Shown: positions 14,201 to 25,496, numbered from the stretch's first letter. The stretch is 64,000 nucleotides of DNA from Proales similis (GCA_019059635.1 JAGVRJ010000004.1:620001-684000); one strand, 5' to 3'. The notes: a model not told the origin generated them from the sequence alone. Numbers and translations are program-made.

Positions 14201-17113
14201 GCTTTGAATTCGCTATTGGCTCATATCAGATCCAATTCATTTGAATTTGTCCTCTAGATTGGCATCGCTTCGAGCGTAGTCGAAAAAATCAAATCTGAAC
14301 ATCTCCATTCTGGTTATGCAATGCTCGATTCGTGTCTCTACTTGAAATGGATTTCTGAAGTCTATCCCATTCGAGTGTCCAAGGCAAAATGGTAATTTTC
14401 GAGTTGAAAAAAAAAAGCAAAAAAAAAATTCGGTGAGTAATCGAGCAAACCAAAACGCGAGAAGGGAGCAGAATTTGCGACGAAATGCTGAAGTTATCGG
14501 CGATTTCAATAGACCAATCAAAGACTGTGAGTATTTAACGAGCCCGAGCGCAAGTAGACTAATTTAACTCGGCCTGTTTCAAGTCAAGAGCATTCTGCTT
14601 GGCACATTGATATCGCAGAATGCCAAAGCAGATGAGATTAGCGAGAGAGCCGATCGCATCGGAGTCCTTAACTTCGTTTCCTTGAGACTTGTCACTGATC
14701 TGATCGATTTGTTGTAAGTTTACCTTGCTCTTGCATTTTTTATGTCCGTCAAGAAACTCGCACTTGAAATGTTGCAGTCAGCCGACCAACTTGACAATGC
14801 TGTTCGATCTAATCAGAACTCTACTGTTCAACGCTCAATACGACAACTTGAAAGGAATGTGCGATAGACTCAAAGGAAGACACGACCTTGAAAACCTCGT
14901 GTACGAATGATTTTTTTTTTACCTTGATAGAATTGCAGTAAAATGATGAATTGGCATTCCAGAGACTACCTGATGGGACAGTATTATCTGTCGGAGGACG
15001 AGATCGCCAGGTCGGTCGAATACTTTCTGAGGGCGAGTGACAACCTAGCCTACGAAAAGTGTCTCACTCAATTCCTTGCTATAACTGACTCGTTTGCGCC
15101 CGGCGCCATCTCCGACCAAGTGAATCGCCGTTCAACAATGATCCCGACCAGAGCCGGACTCGTTAGCCAGCAATCGTTTGCTGCTTCGTTCAATAATTTC
15201 GACTTGACAATCGAGCCAAACAACAAGCTTCTGATGGAATATCTCATAAAGGTCATCCACCACTTTGATATGAACGGAAATACCACGGTCGCGATTGAGC
15301 TGATCAAAAGCTGCATGTCAAAATGCGAGGCTGACTCAGCCAGTCAGGTAAATCAGATCTATTCTGAAAGCAACTTGATTCGATCGGTCTTTTAACCTGA
15401 AAATTTCAAGTCAAAGCTGTACAGTATATTGTTCAAGAGCTATATGGAGCTAGGAATGTATGAGGAAGCTTACGATGCACTGAATGCCAACGGAGATGTC
15501 GAATGGCGTCGCGTGAATCTCAAAAATTTGATCAACGAACTTTGCAATAAGCAAAAGTTCGAGATTATCGCCAAACTTAAGTATGCCGATGCATTGTCCG
15601 AAGTGATTGGCTTCATACACCAGCGAGCGCAGACGGCCGAAATGCTTTCCAACCGCTTCTATCGACTGCTCTATTACCTGCATTTGAGCAATCAGGATTA
15701 TCAGCGCGCGGCCTACAGCATGTACGAGTGTGCGATTCGACTTAAAAACGAGCTGCCTGGCATTGAGTCGCTGAGAAGACAGGAAAATTGCTATTTGGCC
15801 TGCATGAACGCACTCAAGCTCACCGACAGACAGTTCAGATGGCTTGCTGTTCCATGCCGCTTTCAAGACCGGAATCCTAAACTGGCTCGTGTCGATCCAA
15901 CTCTGCCTCCGGTCGAATTGGTAAATCGAGAGAGCGACTGCCATTTTGTCAGTTTGGAAGAGATAAACAAAAACTACATTCTGATCAGCAGTTTGTTGAA
16001 ACTGGCCAACATGGCCGACAATCAAGCCCTTGTAGGTAAGAAACGATTCGTTGACAACTCTGTGCTCAAAACGCCGATAGCCACTTGCTTTCAAACAGCC
16101 AACTCCTACTCGCTGGAAGAAGCGATCAATCTGCTGATGAAATTCGATTTGTACGACGATGCCATCACGCTTGTATTGGCGTTCAAGCCAGACAACAGAG
16201 CCGCGCTGGCCAATGTGCTCTTGAATTTGACGGACAGGTAGGAAAAGACGATTGAACGATGAAGGTTCATTTGAATCAATGAGTTGAGCACATTCAAGAT
16301 GCTGCAACCTGTTCTCGGCCAGAATCGACGAATCGGGCTCGATTGAGTATTCTGGAGAGTACCAGCTGCTTAAAAACAACGACACGCTCTCCGATCCGAC
16401 ATCTCCCTACGAAAAGTACTTCTTCCTTCTGACTGGTCTGTTTCGCTCTTGACCAATTTGCATCTTGAATTTTAAGTCCGAGCAGCTTCAAATGGCGCCT
16501 GCTTCTCGCCTACCTCGACAAATTCTCCGACGCGTCTCTGTTCAATCAAGTGTGCCAGCGTATGATCGCTTTGGAGACTGAAATCCCCAGCTACATTCTG
16601 AGCTCATTCAAAGTAAGAAGACTCAACTTGACCAACTTCGCCAGTTCCAATTTACAACCTAAACTGCCCCTCAGCGAGTCAATCCGTCCATTTTGCTCCA
16701 GTTTCTCATTCAGTACGGCTACTGGGAAGAGGCACTGGATGTGTTTTATGACTACATGAATGCAGTCATGCTGGGCCATTGCACGGACAAATTCGGAATA
16801 ATTGTAAAATTCAATTTGATTTGATGATGATGCAGCCTCTTAACTTTGCTCAAATTGCACTAAAGGGTTCACTCAAGTCGAACCAGGCGGGCGCAGTTGT
16901 TTTTCCGTACGCAATGGTCGAAAGCCTAATGATGAGACTGGAAAAGTCAGGCGAAGCCGAAGTCAGTATTCTCAATTCTTTCTGGTTGAAATGAACATTC
17001 TGCTAAGATGAATTGAATTTCAGACGGCCAACCAGCTCAAACGTAAATTAGAGGCCTACCTGGACCAGATTAGCTTGGCCAGCAAATCGGTGATCCAAAT
17101 GAATTGTTCTTGA
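11247..17113 (+). CDS. NUP160: Nuclear pore complex protein Nup160
   Basis: Scaffold nucleoporin of the Y (Nup107-160) complex. The coding sequence starts at ATG 11247 (MIRYLSESCTIHDDEHVKF) and runs through more than twenty short-intron exons to TGA 17111-17113. The N-terminal half is a beta-propeller (AGAFSYLNRGDKRLLVW, SNAHIIILIATTNRLYRLIF). The C-terminal half is an alpha-solenoid containing the family hallmarks RLKNELPGIESLRRQENCYLA, CHFVSLEEINKNYILISSLL and LEEAINLLMKFDLYDDAITL, which align with the vertebrate NCYLAALNCL and LELEDLEKEC regions. Length is comparable to human (about 1.4 kb residues). The 63-nt intron at 16037-16099 is stop-free and a multiple of three, so its retention would add 21 residues. 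Exon borders in 13500-14700 are approximate. Confidence 0.92.
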
Positions 17114-17190
17114 GCAAACAATACCAATCTAATTCTCAGCGCCGAACGCATCCATTTGACCTCAAAAATAAGCAAAAATGCCTCAACTTC

Positions 17191-17196
17191 AATAAA
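17191..17196 (+). terminator. Poly(A) signal of NUP160
   Basis: AATAAATAAA about 80 nt after the NUP160 stop. The rest of 17114-17435 is intergenic and includes a GAGAGA purine repeat near 17325-17350. Confidence 0.6.
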
Positions 17197-17435
17197 TAAA
17201 AACACAATTTCGATCGCCAATTCTCAATGCTCATTTCGTTTGAGCTGTGGCTTGCAAAATCAAGCCTGCTTGTTAATAAGGCCTCAAGCGCCTGTTTTCG
17301 TTACTACGTAGATGGCTTATACTCGAGAGAGATCGAGAGAGAGAGAGATTAAAAGATAAATTCGTAAACTCGACTTTTAGCAAATTCTCAATTTATTTGT
17401 CAATTCAAACTGGGATTGAACTAGCACCGGACGGG

Positions 17436-18078
17436 TCAGTTGAGAAGCTGAAATCGTTCTAGTGGCCAAACCTTACAACAGAAAGAAGAGAATCAGAGAC
17501 GCGCGAGTGAGGAAGGCAAGTTGCTTTATTTACGCGTAGCACAGCACGACTTTGAATAAGCGCGTAAGGCACCGCGCCGAAAGTGTTCGAGTCCAACGAT
17601 TCTTCCTGATTGTCACCTTTGACGACTATGTTGCCGATCGGAATCTATTTGGTTCGATTTAAAATTAGAGCAAGACTGGAGAATATCAGAAAGAGCTGTT
17701 ATTGGCTTACAATCTGGTCTCCGTTCCAGCCGGTTTCTTCTTCGCTGAACACTCGCTTGCAGAGGTACTGATTTGATTTGAACGGATGCTTTAGTATAAC
17801 AATGTCTTTGCTTTGATTGATCCGGTATGAGATTAGAGGGAAAAGAGGTCGGAAGAGACTAGGAGTGGTTACTTTTTGAGATTCTGGCGTCGAACGGACA
17901 CTTTCTCGGCGAGCACAATCTCTTTGTCGAGTAGCGTTGGGGCCATAGAGCAGCCACGACAACTGATCAGCTCGACCGGAATGAGATAGTTGAATGTCAC
18001 ATGGTAAAACGAGTAGTATTTGAACGCTTTTAAGCAGAGTTTTGCCGAATTTTTAATTAACCTAAATGCCAATACCAT
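17436..18078 (-). CDS. IMMP1L: Mitochondrial inner membrane peptidase subunit 1
   Basis: Signal-peptidase-like serine protease that trims intermembrane-space proteins. Start ATG at 18078. A hydrophobic N-terminal segment is followed by SCRGCSMAPTLLDKEIVLAE, carrying the catalytic Ser in the family motif GxSMxPT. Next come DIVILKHPF and YLCKRVFSEE with the catalytic Lys, then VVKGDNQEESLDSNTFGAVP (the GDN..S.DSR.FGPV box) and ALIQSRAV. Splicing a roughly 59-nt intron that begins GTAAATAAAG gives the terminal exon RVWPLERFQLLN and stop at 17436, matching the family end KIWPLSDFG. Without that intron the frame would run to a TAG at 17460. The DSN where the Imp1 type usually has DSR is a minor deviation. 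It is convergent with NUP160. Confidence 0.9.
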
Positions 18079-18274
18079 CGACCTTTATTTAGACTAGAAA
18101 TAGCCGGAAACAGACTGATAAGAGAATAGATGACCAGAGGACGCTAGTCACAGCGTCTGTGCAATTCAAGTCAAATAAGGGAGTCAGTTGATTTGTTTTT
18201 GGCTTTATTCAGCTGAAAAGAACAGAGCGCCGAGACGAGCATCTGCGGATAAAAGCAGGCCGTAGACGAACTGG

Positions 18275-19352
18275 TCAGTCGATTTTTTTGCGCAAGTAAC
18301 TCTTGAACACAATGGGCGAGAGTGAGACGAGTGCGAAAAAGGCGAGCAGCAGAATCGACTGCCACGAGAATACGGCTGTGGTGCTTGTCAGCTGGTAGAG
18401 TGTGGTTCCAGCCTGAATGAAAATGAAAGAGGGCGGCGCGACACCTGTTTTGTGGAAAGAGGACATTGTTGTTATGTTTAGCAGTTGAGAAATTGGCGAT
18501 TTCTCTCACTCACCCAAAAACGTTCCGAATATGAACGGAAATGCAGGAAATCCGATCAGTGGAGAGGACAGATTTATGAACCAGTTTGGCACCAGAGGAG
18601 TGACTCGCAGGAATATCATGTAGAACAACAGATCGTCCTTTCGGCTTTTCACCTTTGCCACCCAAGTTTAAAGGTTACGGCCAAAAGAGATGAAAATAGT
18701 GAAGTTTACCTTTTGCTGCCACTCGCTCACCCTCGTGCCAAAGTAGCGCATGACAATTTTGCGGGCCGCAATGAGCGAAAGCAAATAGCAGATGGCCGCG
18801 CCAGTGGTCGCAGACTTTACAACAGATCTCAAGCATTTGAGCGAACCGCGAGTCTTTGAACTGTTAACTCACCGTGCAAACGAGCGTGAGCGCGACTGGG
18901 AATGGATACAGAAAGCCGGAGAGGATGCTGAGGAAAATAGAGCCGGGAATCGCGAACGCTTGTAAACTAGAAATGATGAGCTGAGAGTGGAGGCAGCTGC
19001 CCAGAAGAAGAAGGCAACTTACAACACATAGGTTAGAAAAAACGTGAACAGCACTGTGTAGTAGTAGTCCTGCTTGTATTTGCGCAGAATAGAGCCGAGT
19101 TTTTTCGCATCGTCGATGTTTGAGGGCAGTTTAAAGCTTTCGAGTTCGTCTCTACAAAAAGAATTAAACTCCGCTTTGAAACGAAATGTGTGTGGGCTTT
19201 ACTCACTCTTCCAGCTGTGGAAAGGACAAGTACATAAAATAGAGAGCGACTAGAAAACTGCAGAAAACGCCGATTAAGATGAAGTAAGGAAGAAGCCCGG
19301 GCGACTCCTGGCTACTTTGGCCGCTCGTTGGTGTTTGCTTTTTGGTCGGCAT
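18275..19352 (-). CDS. TMEM41B: TMEM41B-like ER phospholipid scramblase (DedA/VTT domain)
   Basis: Polytopic ER protein of the VTT/DedA family, needed in animals for autophagosome and lipoprotein formation. It starts at ATG 19352 (MPTKKQTPTSGQSSQE) with a first membrane segment LPYFILIGVFCSFLVALYF, then DELESFKLPSN. The diagnostic core LQAFAIPGSIFLSILSGFLY is followed by GAAICYLLSLIAARKIV, YMIFLRVTPLVPNWFINLSS, GVAPPSFIFIQAGTTLYQLT and a basic tail SYLRKKID with stop at 18275. The GSIFLSILSGFLYPFP and F-LR-TP--PNWF-N motifs match TMEM41A/B. The basic C-terminus is typical of the B type. Six or so short introns. Confidence 0.93.
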
Positions 19353-19651
19353 TTCACTCTTCCTCTCTCTGTCTCTCTCAGTCAGCAGCTCGGTCGTCTG
19401 GGCTGATTAAATTGATGCTTACTCGCAGTTCTTAAGCTCAATTTTTCGAACCTGACTGAACTGGCTCTTGTCTCTTTCTGTTCGACTGAAGCGAATGGGT
19501 TAATATCCGGCACACAGCTCTACCTTACTAGAGGCTTAAATGCATGATCAGCTCATGGCCTAAATTATGGACAAATTATGCAATCGTTTACTGCTACAGA
19601 CACGTTTTGTCTTTTGTTCTCGTTCAGCGAGAAATAGAGCGAAAACTTTGC

Positions 19652-19657
19652 TTTATT
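19652..19657 (-). terminator. Poly(A) signal of the DEG/ENaC gene
   Basis: AATAAA on the minus strand about 30 nt beyond the channel stop codon. Confidence 0.5.
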
Positions 19658-19684
19658 TTATTTTCTAATTGAAATGGGTTCGCT

Positions 19685-21130
19685 TTAGTTGGAGCTCGGA
19701 GACGGACGCTTTAGATTGGCTTTTGATTTAAGTTTCGGTTTGAAAGTTAAGAGCAAGCTCAATACGACCTCGGCGAATTCGACAAAGCTGAGAAGACTGG
19801 CGCCCAAGCAAAAGCCGAGAATTCCGCCAATGTCGGTGACCAGCTGAGAGAGCAATTTGGCCGGCTTCTCGGCGATCACTTGCTTTGAAATGTCTTCAAA
19901 GTAAACGTTCACAGCCAGTAGTTGAGAGTTGCCAAATGTCATATTTTGTCTTTTGAACTGATTTTCGAGGATAATGGAGTAGAAAGGCGACGGAAATGGC
20001 GCGAAATTTGTGCCTATAGAGTACGAGGTCATATCGCACACACTCGGGCAAGTTTCGTGACAGAGTGTATATTTGTCCTCGGAGAAAAGCTTTTTATAAG
20101 AATCATAGGCGCAATTAAGCTTTTGTACATCGTTACATGGCTCGTCAGTTTTGTTGCGAACGAACCCGATTGGCACACAGCCGCAATCATTTCTGGCATA
20201 AGACATTGTGCAGAGACTGAGGCAATAGTTGCGATTGTAAGAGCCTCTCAGAGATATCGTCTCTCTGCCGTGCTTCGATTGAATGGCCGTTTGCAGGTCG
20301 TCCGATTTGATACACGAGCTGTATGGTGTTCCGAGTCGATGTAGGTCTGTGCGCTCAATAACTACGTTGACCTCTGTGCCAGGCGATAGGAAAATGCCGT
20401 CGTTCTCAAAGCTGGGCTCATCCGACGCATTGTGCACAAACAGGGCAATGCCGGGCGATCGGATTAAATCGATCGGCCCAAGCTTTTTGCCGATATTCAA
20501 TTCCAGCCGAAGCGCATTTCTCCTGCCTGCCATTTTGCTCATGTGCTTGGCAGCATTTACTTGGCCTTGTTCGTTCAGATTGTTGAATTGATAGCAATTG
20601 CCGTAATAGTCTGTGTAAATGTGTTTAAACTCAGAGTGAGAGCAGAGCGAGTTGTCAAAGCGACAAGAGACCAGCATGTCATTAAGATCGAATCCAAGGG
20701 CTTGCCGGTCTGTATCGCTCAAGTTTCGGCTGTGTTTGAGCGATAATGCAGAGTAAGTCGAGAAATAAGCATAGACCGATGCGACTTGGACCGACTGGGC
20801 TCGCGAAGAGTTTAGAATAGACTCGAACTCGTCTCGCAGCAGAAAATCAGCATGCTGCGTTTTGAAAGGATTCAGATTGCAGACGGTGACCACAGGAAAC
20901 TCGAGCTCGATCAAATGCTGCTTCTCAAACACCGAATAGTAGGGAAAGCTAAAATACTCAATTATGTGACCCTGAACCACAAACGTACAATAGGACAAGG
21001 AGATGAGCATGAACAAAGTCCAGGTGACTTTGAGCAGCCACTCCTTCTCGGTGATTAGTTTGGACACGCCGTGAAACGACGAAGACTCGAGCCAATTACT
21101 CATCAATACTCGCCTTGTTGATTCGGCCAT
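19685..21130 (-). CDS. DEG/ENaC (amiloride-sensitive) sodium channel subunit
   Basis: Trimeric sodium channel subunit with two membrane spans. The frame is intronless; the first in-frame ATG is at 21130 (MAESTRRVLMSNWLESSSFH). It has SFHGVSKLITEKEW before TM1 (TLFMLISLSYCTFVVQG), then FPVVTVCNLNPF, the family post-TM1 motif. The large cysteine-rich ectodomain includes CLSLCTMSYARNDCGCVP and CHETCPSVCDMTSYSI. The pre-TM2/TM2 region is LLSQLVTDIGGILGFCLGAS followed by LLSFVEFAEVV, containing the GAS selectivity-filter tripeptide (G/S-x-S). Subtype (FMRFamide-gated, acid-sensing, degenerin) cannot be read from sequence. Length about 480 residues is normal. The absence of introns sets it apart from its neighbours. 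Confidence 0.93.
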   Translation of the reverse strand: MAESTRRVLMSNWLESSSFHGVSKLITEKEWLLKVTWTLFMLISLSYCTFVVQGHIIEYFSFPYYSVFEKQHLIELEFPVVTVCNLNPFKTQHADFLLRDEFESILNSSRAQSVQVASVYAYFSTYSALSLKHSRNLSDTDRQALGFDLNDMLVSCRFDNSLCSHSEFKHIYTDYYGNCYQFNNLNEQGQVNAAKHMSKMAGRRNALRLELNIGKKLGPIDLIRSPGIALFVHNASDEPSFENDGIFLSPGTEVNVVIERTDLHRLGTPYSSCIKSDDLQTAIQSKHGRETISLRGSYNRNYCLSLCTMSYARNDCGCVPIGFVRNKTDEPCNDVQKLNCAYDSYKKLFSEDKYTLCHETCPSVCDMTSYSIGTNFAPFPSPFYSIILENQFKRQNMTFGNSQLLAVNVYFEDISKQVIAEKPAKLLSQLVTDIGGILGFCLGASLLSFVEFAEVVLSLLLTFKPKLKSKANLKRPSPSSN

Positions 21131-21383
21131 TTTTCCTTTCTTTCTTTTCTTTGTCACTAAACTACCGCCAGAGGAGAAAAACAGCACTCGGGCTCACGCC
21201 CAATTCCTCGCAATCTGTGACATTTCTCTCCTTTCTTATAAAAATTCAACTCTCGTGCATTTAAATTGTTTTTTTTTATTAAAATTTGCCACTTTAATGA
21301 GTTTGCTTTGTTGAAACGTGAAGAGGAAGACGAAAAGCGATACTGGTAAACAACAAAAACAGAAAAGCGACGCCAAGACGGGT

Positions 21384-22306
21384 CTAGTCACTGTCATCGC
21401 TTTCATCGCCTCTCACTGGCTTCTTGAATATGCTCTGTCGAATTGTTTTTAGCATTTGATCCTCGTGCTCGTGCAGGCGCGAGTTGGGCTGCACGTCGTG
21501 GTTTTGATCACGTTCCAAACTTGATTTCAGAACACCTAGTCTGTGCAGTTTCCACTCAAGGTCGTCTTGCGTGTAGTTGGCGGCGCTGAACTGAAGCGGT
21601 CCGATCAGTTGATGCTTGAGCTCGTTTTCAAAATAGACGAACAATGTGGGCAAGTTTTTATCCGGATAGTTGGGTATGCAGGTGGTCGACACGCTCTTGA
21701 TGAACTTGATGTCCGGAAACTTGCGCGCCAGTCCGCTCATGTGCTGGTTGATGAGCGCACACAATGGAATTCTTGCAATTCGCTCAGTGCTGTTGTTGGT
21801 GCCAAGTCTATTTCGGTCAATTCAGCTTACCCCTGCTTGTACAAATGAAGAACAACCCAAATGCCTTCACCAGCCTGGTTCACTTCCTTTACATAGTCAA
21901 CAGCGCTTATCTCCAACACGGAGCCGAAACGAGCCTTCCCTTGCATGGCCCTAATCTCCGCAAATCTCTTTTGTCTTGAACGATTTGATGTCAACTTGAG
22001 CCCTTATGCTCGATTCTTGCTTCAAGTGGGCCTACCGATATTGCTCAAGGATGCGCTCGTCTTCTTCGTCCTCGAGCTCATCCAGCTCGTCGAGTGTTTT
22101 CGTCGCCAGATGATCTTTGTTCATCTTCTCTTGCACGGTGCGCTCGACAATGTCGATGATCTGCTCCTCGCTGATGCCCTTTTCTTTTTGCGGGATGATT
22201 CCTTTCTGTCGAAGGACATCGTTCCACTCTGTGTCTTGATTAGGGTCCTTTGTTCAACTGAAATTCAACATTCGCCTGTCAACGTTGGATGCCTGCTTAC
22301 CTGCAT
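21384..22306 (-). CDS. PDCL3: Phosducin-like protein 3 (CCT co-chaperone)
   Basis: Thioredoxin-fold co-chaperone of the cytosolic chaperonin CCT, also called viral IAP-associated factor. Exon 1 is only ATG CAG (start 22306). After a short intron it reads [20 protein letters not shown], identical in layout to the vertebrate MQDPNEDTEWNDILRKKGI. Then come an acidic helical region ([15 protein letters not shown]), [29 protein letters not shown], and [20 protein letters not shown]. It ends [37 protein letters not shown] and an acidic tail DESDDSD. It lies about 200 nt downstream of AP1S genes on the same strand and upstream of the DEG/ENaC gene. Confidence 0.95.
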
Positions 22307-22819
22307 CGTCAATCTGGCCTGTATAGTCCTGAACTCGGTTGCTTTTGCTGTCTAATTTATTTTAGCGGGTAATGCTCTGTATCTAGAACCGCTCGACTAC
22401 TTGCCGAATAGTAGTCGGAATAAATTATGAAATCGTGGCCCTTATAAGGTAAAAACTAGAGCGCTCGTTCGTTCGCCTATCTATTGGCCTTTTCTATTCC
22501 TCTGAGCCGGCCAACTAGCCGACGTATAAATGATAATGATGATAAGTGAGCGCAAGCTGACCGTTCAGATCGAACCCCTCCGCTCAGGATAATGCAGCCG
22601 AGTGCCGCTTCGTAAACACACTCTGACCGGACGCATGTCTTTTATTTGCCTCATCATAAATTACACATTCGAAACCAGTTTTCACCGGGCCGAATTAAAA
22701 TTAACTAAAAATTCGGAAAATGTGAAAATGTCTCAAAAAAGCAACAGGAATTCAAATAAAATAAAAAAAAAAGTCTCCGACTCAAAATAGAAAGTCGACC
22801 AGCTAGCCGGTGAAAGCAG

Positions 22820-23546
22820 CTAGACAAGATTGAAAATTCCTGACTTGGAGTCGACCTCCATCTAACATTGAAATGAATGTTTTTTTGAAATGCCAAGACT
22901 CGAGGAGGCAAGCAGAAAGGCTGCAAAACTTACCGACTGGATGTCGTCTTGGTCGACTGTGGCCTTCATGATCGCTCTCCGGCCAGTTTCCATGAGCTCA
23001 CCGCCGAGCACCATCTCGTTCCAGACGAAATGAGCTTTGTCAAAGTTGAATATTATGTCTAGCTCGCAAACCTGTCGTTTCGATTATTCTCAAGCTGGAG
23101 GCATAGAGCTGAAGGTGAGATCAAGCGTTACGTTTCCAAAGTAGCTATCGAGTGCTTCTACGTATCGTTGAATTATTTCCAAGCCAATGAGCTCGTTTTC
23201 GTACTGATCGACCAGAATAGTGAAGAACAAATTGGCATATCTGGTGTTGAAGGCTAAACTGTAAAAAAAATACAAACAGAATGCTCAGGAGCGAGAATAT
23301 GAAACCTTTGGTAGATGATCTTTTGTCCTTTCCATTCGATGAAGTTGCTTGAGGGTATGCGCCTGGTGAGAACGAGCGTTACGATCTCGCGCTGTGTGCG
23401 TCGCTTCTCCTTATCACTGCAGGTCACATACCATCGGCTCAGTCGCACCCGGGTCTGGGTGTTGAAGAGCAAAAGTAGCGATATCTGAAATTGTTACGCA
23501 AATCGAGTCAACTCCAAACACTTGGCATGCATGATTTGCCTACCAT
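22820..23546 (-). CDS. Divergent AP-1 sigma-like clathrin adaptor small subunit
   Basis: Longin-fold small chain of a clathrin adaptor, paralogous to the next gene. The start codon at 23546 forms an exon by itself (ATG, then gtagg). Next come [52 protein letters not shown] and, after a 60-70 nt intron ending ...[25 protein letters not shown]. The rest is [12 protein letters not shown] and [20 protein letters not shown] followed by [16 protein letters not shown]. The tail after DQDDIQS probably splices to [13 protein letters not shown] with stop at 22820. It lacks the canonical E-E-T-P-type acidic tail and many surface residues of its neighbour. Every intron position matches the canonical copy, so it is a tandem duplicate under relaxed or new constraint. 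Confidence 0.85.
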
Positions 23547-24687
23547 ACAGAAGCAGCGACACCTAAAAGTGTTTGTGTATGCGCAGACTAAATTTTCTTC
23601 TCTCTTCTCAAAACTTGCCAAAACCTACTTAAATGCACCTGAAACGCCGATGAACAATGCCGACGCCTTTTTTTTTCGCTCTTTCGTTTTAATTTTCGTT
23701 CTCAAATCGAACTGAGCTGATTATTATTATTATTATAAATTATATATTTAAAGTTGTCTCAACAACTTGCTTTATCTGCCCTACTCTGATACTTTATTAT
23801 TTTCTCTCCTCTTTTTCTCTCTCTCTCTCTCTCTCCCTCTATTCTCTCTAGTCGAAAATAAAAGGCTAAAATAAAATCTAAAAAAGCCAGTATTGAAACG
23901 CATAATTTGCTTTATGACCGACGAGCACATTGACGTCTGAGTCAAACAGCGAGCGAATTTGAATTTCTCAGTCGCGACGATGACCTCCTCCTCTCGGCAG
24001 CTTATCTGAGAGGCTCGCTATTTTTTTACCGTTTATTGGTCAGTCAGAATTTGCACCAACTCGGCCTCACTCTGACTTTTCTCTCGTCATCTGCGCTTCA
24101 GTGCGCCCTCGCCGGCCATTTGCTTAGTTTACGTGAAACCAAAATAGAAAAATAGCGCTAATGCGAGATAAGAGCTCATACGACGGTCACGACGACCAGT
24201 CAAATCCCTCTGGTCGACGTCCTTTTGGTTTAAAATAGTCAATTTGTGTTTATTTGAGATTTGATATACAACTCGAGGCGAACGCGTTGGAAAAATCGAA
24301 GGCGAAATTCGTCGCCGGCTAGAACATTCCCAGCTGTTGTGCCGCGGTCGGACCGTCTTCAAGCTCTTCCTAAAACGTTCGATTAGACTCGATCTCTTGT
24401 CAGAGGTGGTTGAAAAGTGATTTGGCTTGAACACGGGCCATTGGCGCACTGTTGACTAGTCGGCTTTCAAGTTTTGAGAACATTCTCTGGAGATTGATGA
24501 AAATGAAAGTTTATTCGAACTAAAACACCATGTGACATCTACACTTGTTAATTGAGATTCTCAAGATTGACAAGCAAATTATTAATTTTTTTTTTTGGCC
24601 AACAACACTCAATCGGAAAAGAAAACGGCCGAACAGAAACGAAAGCACAAACAAATATTTCGACGAACGTAAAAGAAACGATTTCAC
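23547..24687. other. Intergenic between the two AP-1 sigma genes
   Basis: About 1.1 kb without a supported gene. It contains an ATT-repeat/AT-rich stretch (23721-23755) and a CT microsatellite (about 23809-23850). It likely holds the promoter of the divergent copy and the 3' UTR of the canonical one. Confidence 0.5.
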
Positions 24688-25496
24688 TCAGCCTAGCCCC
24701 TGGTCGTCGAACAGACCTTGCGGTGTTTCTTCCTAAATAGTGTTTGTTTTAGCTCAGATGAGAAATTTCGCTTTGCTTGTTGAGGGAAAATAAACAAAAA
24801 AGAACAAAAAGTGAAAACAAAGTTGTGAATATGCTGCATGCAAGTGAACAGAAAAGGTTGATGAGAATTGATCGAACAGTTGACCGCACCATATTCTGGT
24901 TTAGTACGAGCGCAGTTAAAATGAAGCGGTTTACATACCTCTTGAATCATGTCTTGGTCCGAGATGGCTTTCAGCACATTTTTCTTGCTTGTTTCCTGCA
25001 GCTCGCCGCCGATCACAAACTCGTCCCACATGAAGTAGGCTTTTTCAAAGTTGAATATTATATCCAGCTCGCAGACCTTCAATCAAGTGATTAGAGTGAA
25101 ATTCTCATTAACATGCATTCAATGAGCGAGTGATATGGGCGTTTACACTGCCGAAATATTTGTCGAGCAGTTCGACGTAGCGGTGAATGATCTCGAGTGT
25201 GAGCAGCTCGTTGTCTTCTTGCTCGACGGCACAGCAAAAGTAAAGACTAGCGTAGCGTTTGTAGACTATCTTCAGATCTTTCCATTCGAGAAAGTTGCTC
25301 ATTTTCTGCTTGCGAGACAGAATGCTCGCAATCAGTTCGCGGGTGATTTTCTTCTTCTGCTTCTCGGCATGGGCCGAGTACCACTTTTGAAGGCGAAGCT
25401 TGCCCTGGCGACTAAACAGTAGAATGAACTGAATCTTCAGACAAGTTGGTCAACAGGCACTGACAGAGACACAAGTGAAAAAATCATGCATACCAT
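24688..25496 (-). CDS. AP1S: AP-1 complex sigma subunit (canonical)
   Basis: Small subunit of the AP-1 adaptor that sorts clathrin cargo between trans-Golgi and endosomes. ATG alone forms exon 1 (start 25496). Exon 2 begins [20 protein letters not shown], followed by [71 protein letters not shown], then [36 protein letters not shown] follows. A roughly 200-nt intron, longer than most here, joins DQDMIQE to the final exon [14 protein letters not shown] with stop at 24688, matching the vertebrate end EEDETPRSVLEEMGLA. Vertebrate AP1S genes, as I recall, also carry an intron right after the start codon, so the layout looks ancestral. Confidence 0.94.

Noticed and set aside
15450-16385. 311-codon open frame on the minus strand
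   Set aside because: Exactly antisense to well-supported NUP160 coding exons; the peptide shows no family features and arises from codon bias.
17436-17462. Read-through end of IMMP1L with TAG at 17460
   Set aside because: The read-through tail has no family match and contains AATAAA; removing a GT..AG intron yields RVWPLERF, which matches the family end.
24129-24449. 106-codon minus-strand open frame between the AP-1 sigma genes
   Set aside because: Arg/Ser-rich peptide without family match or splice support; judged a chance frame.
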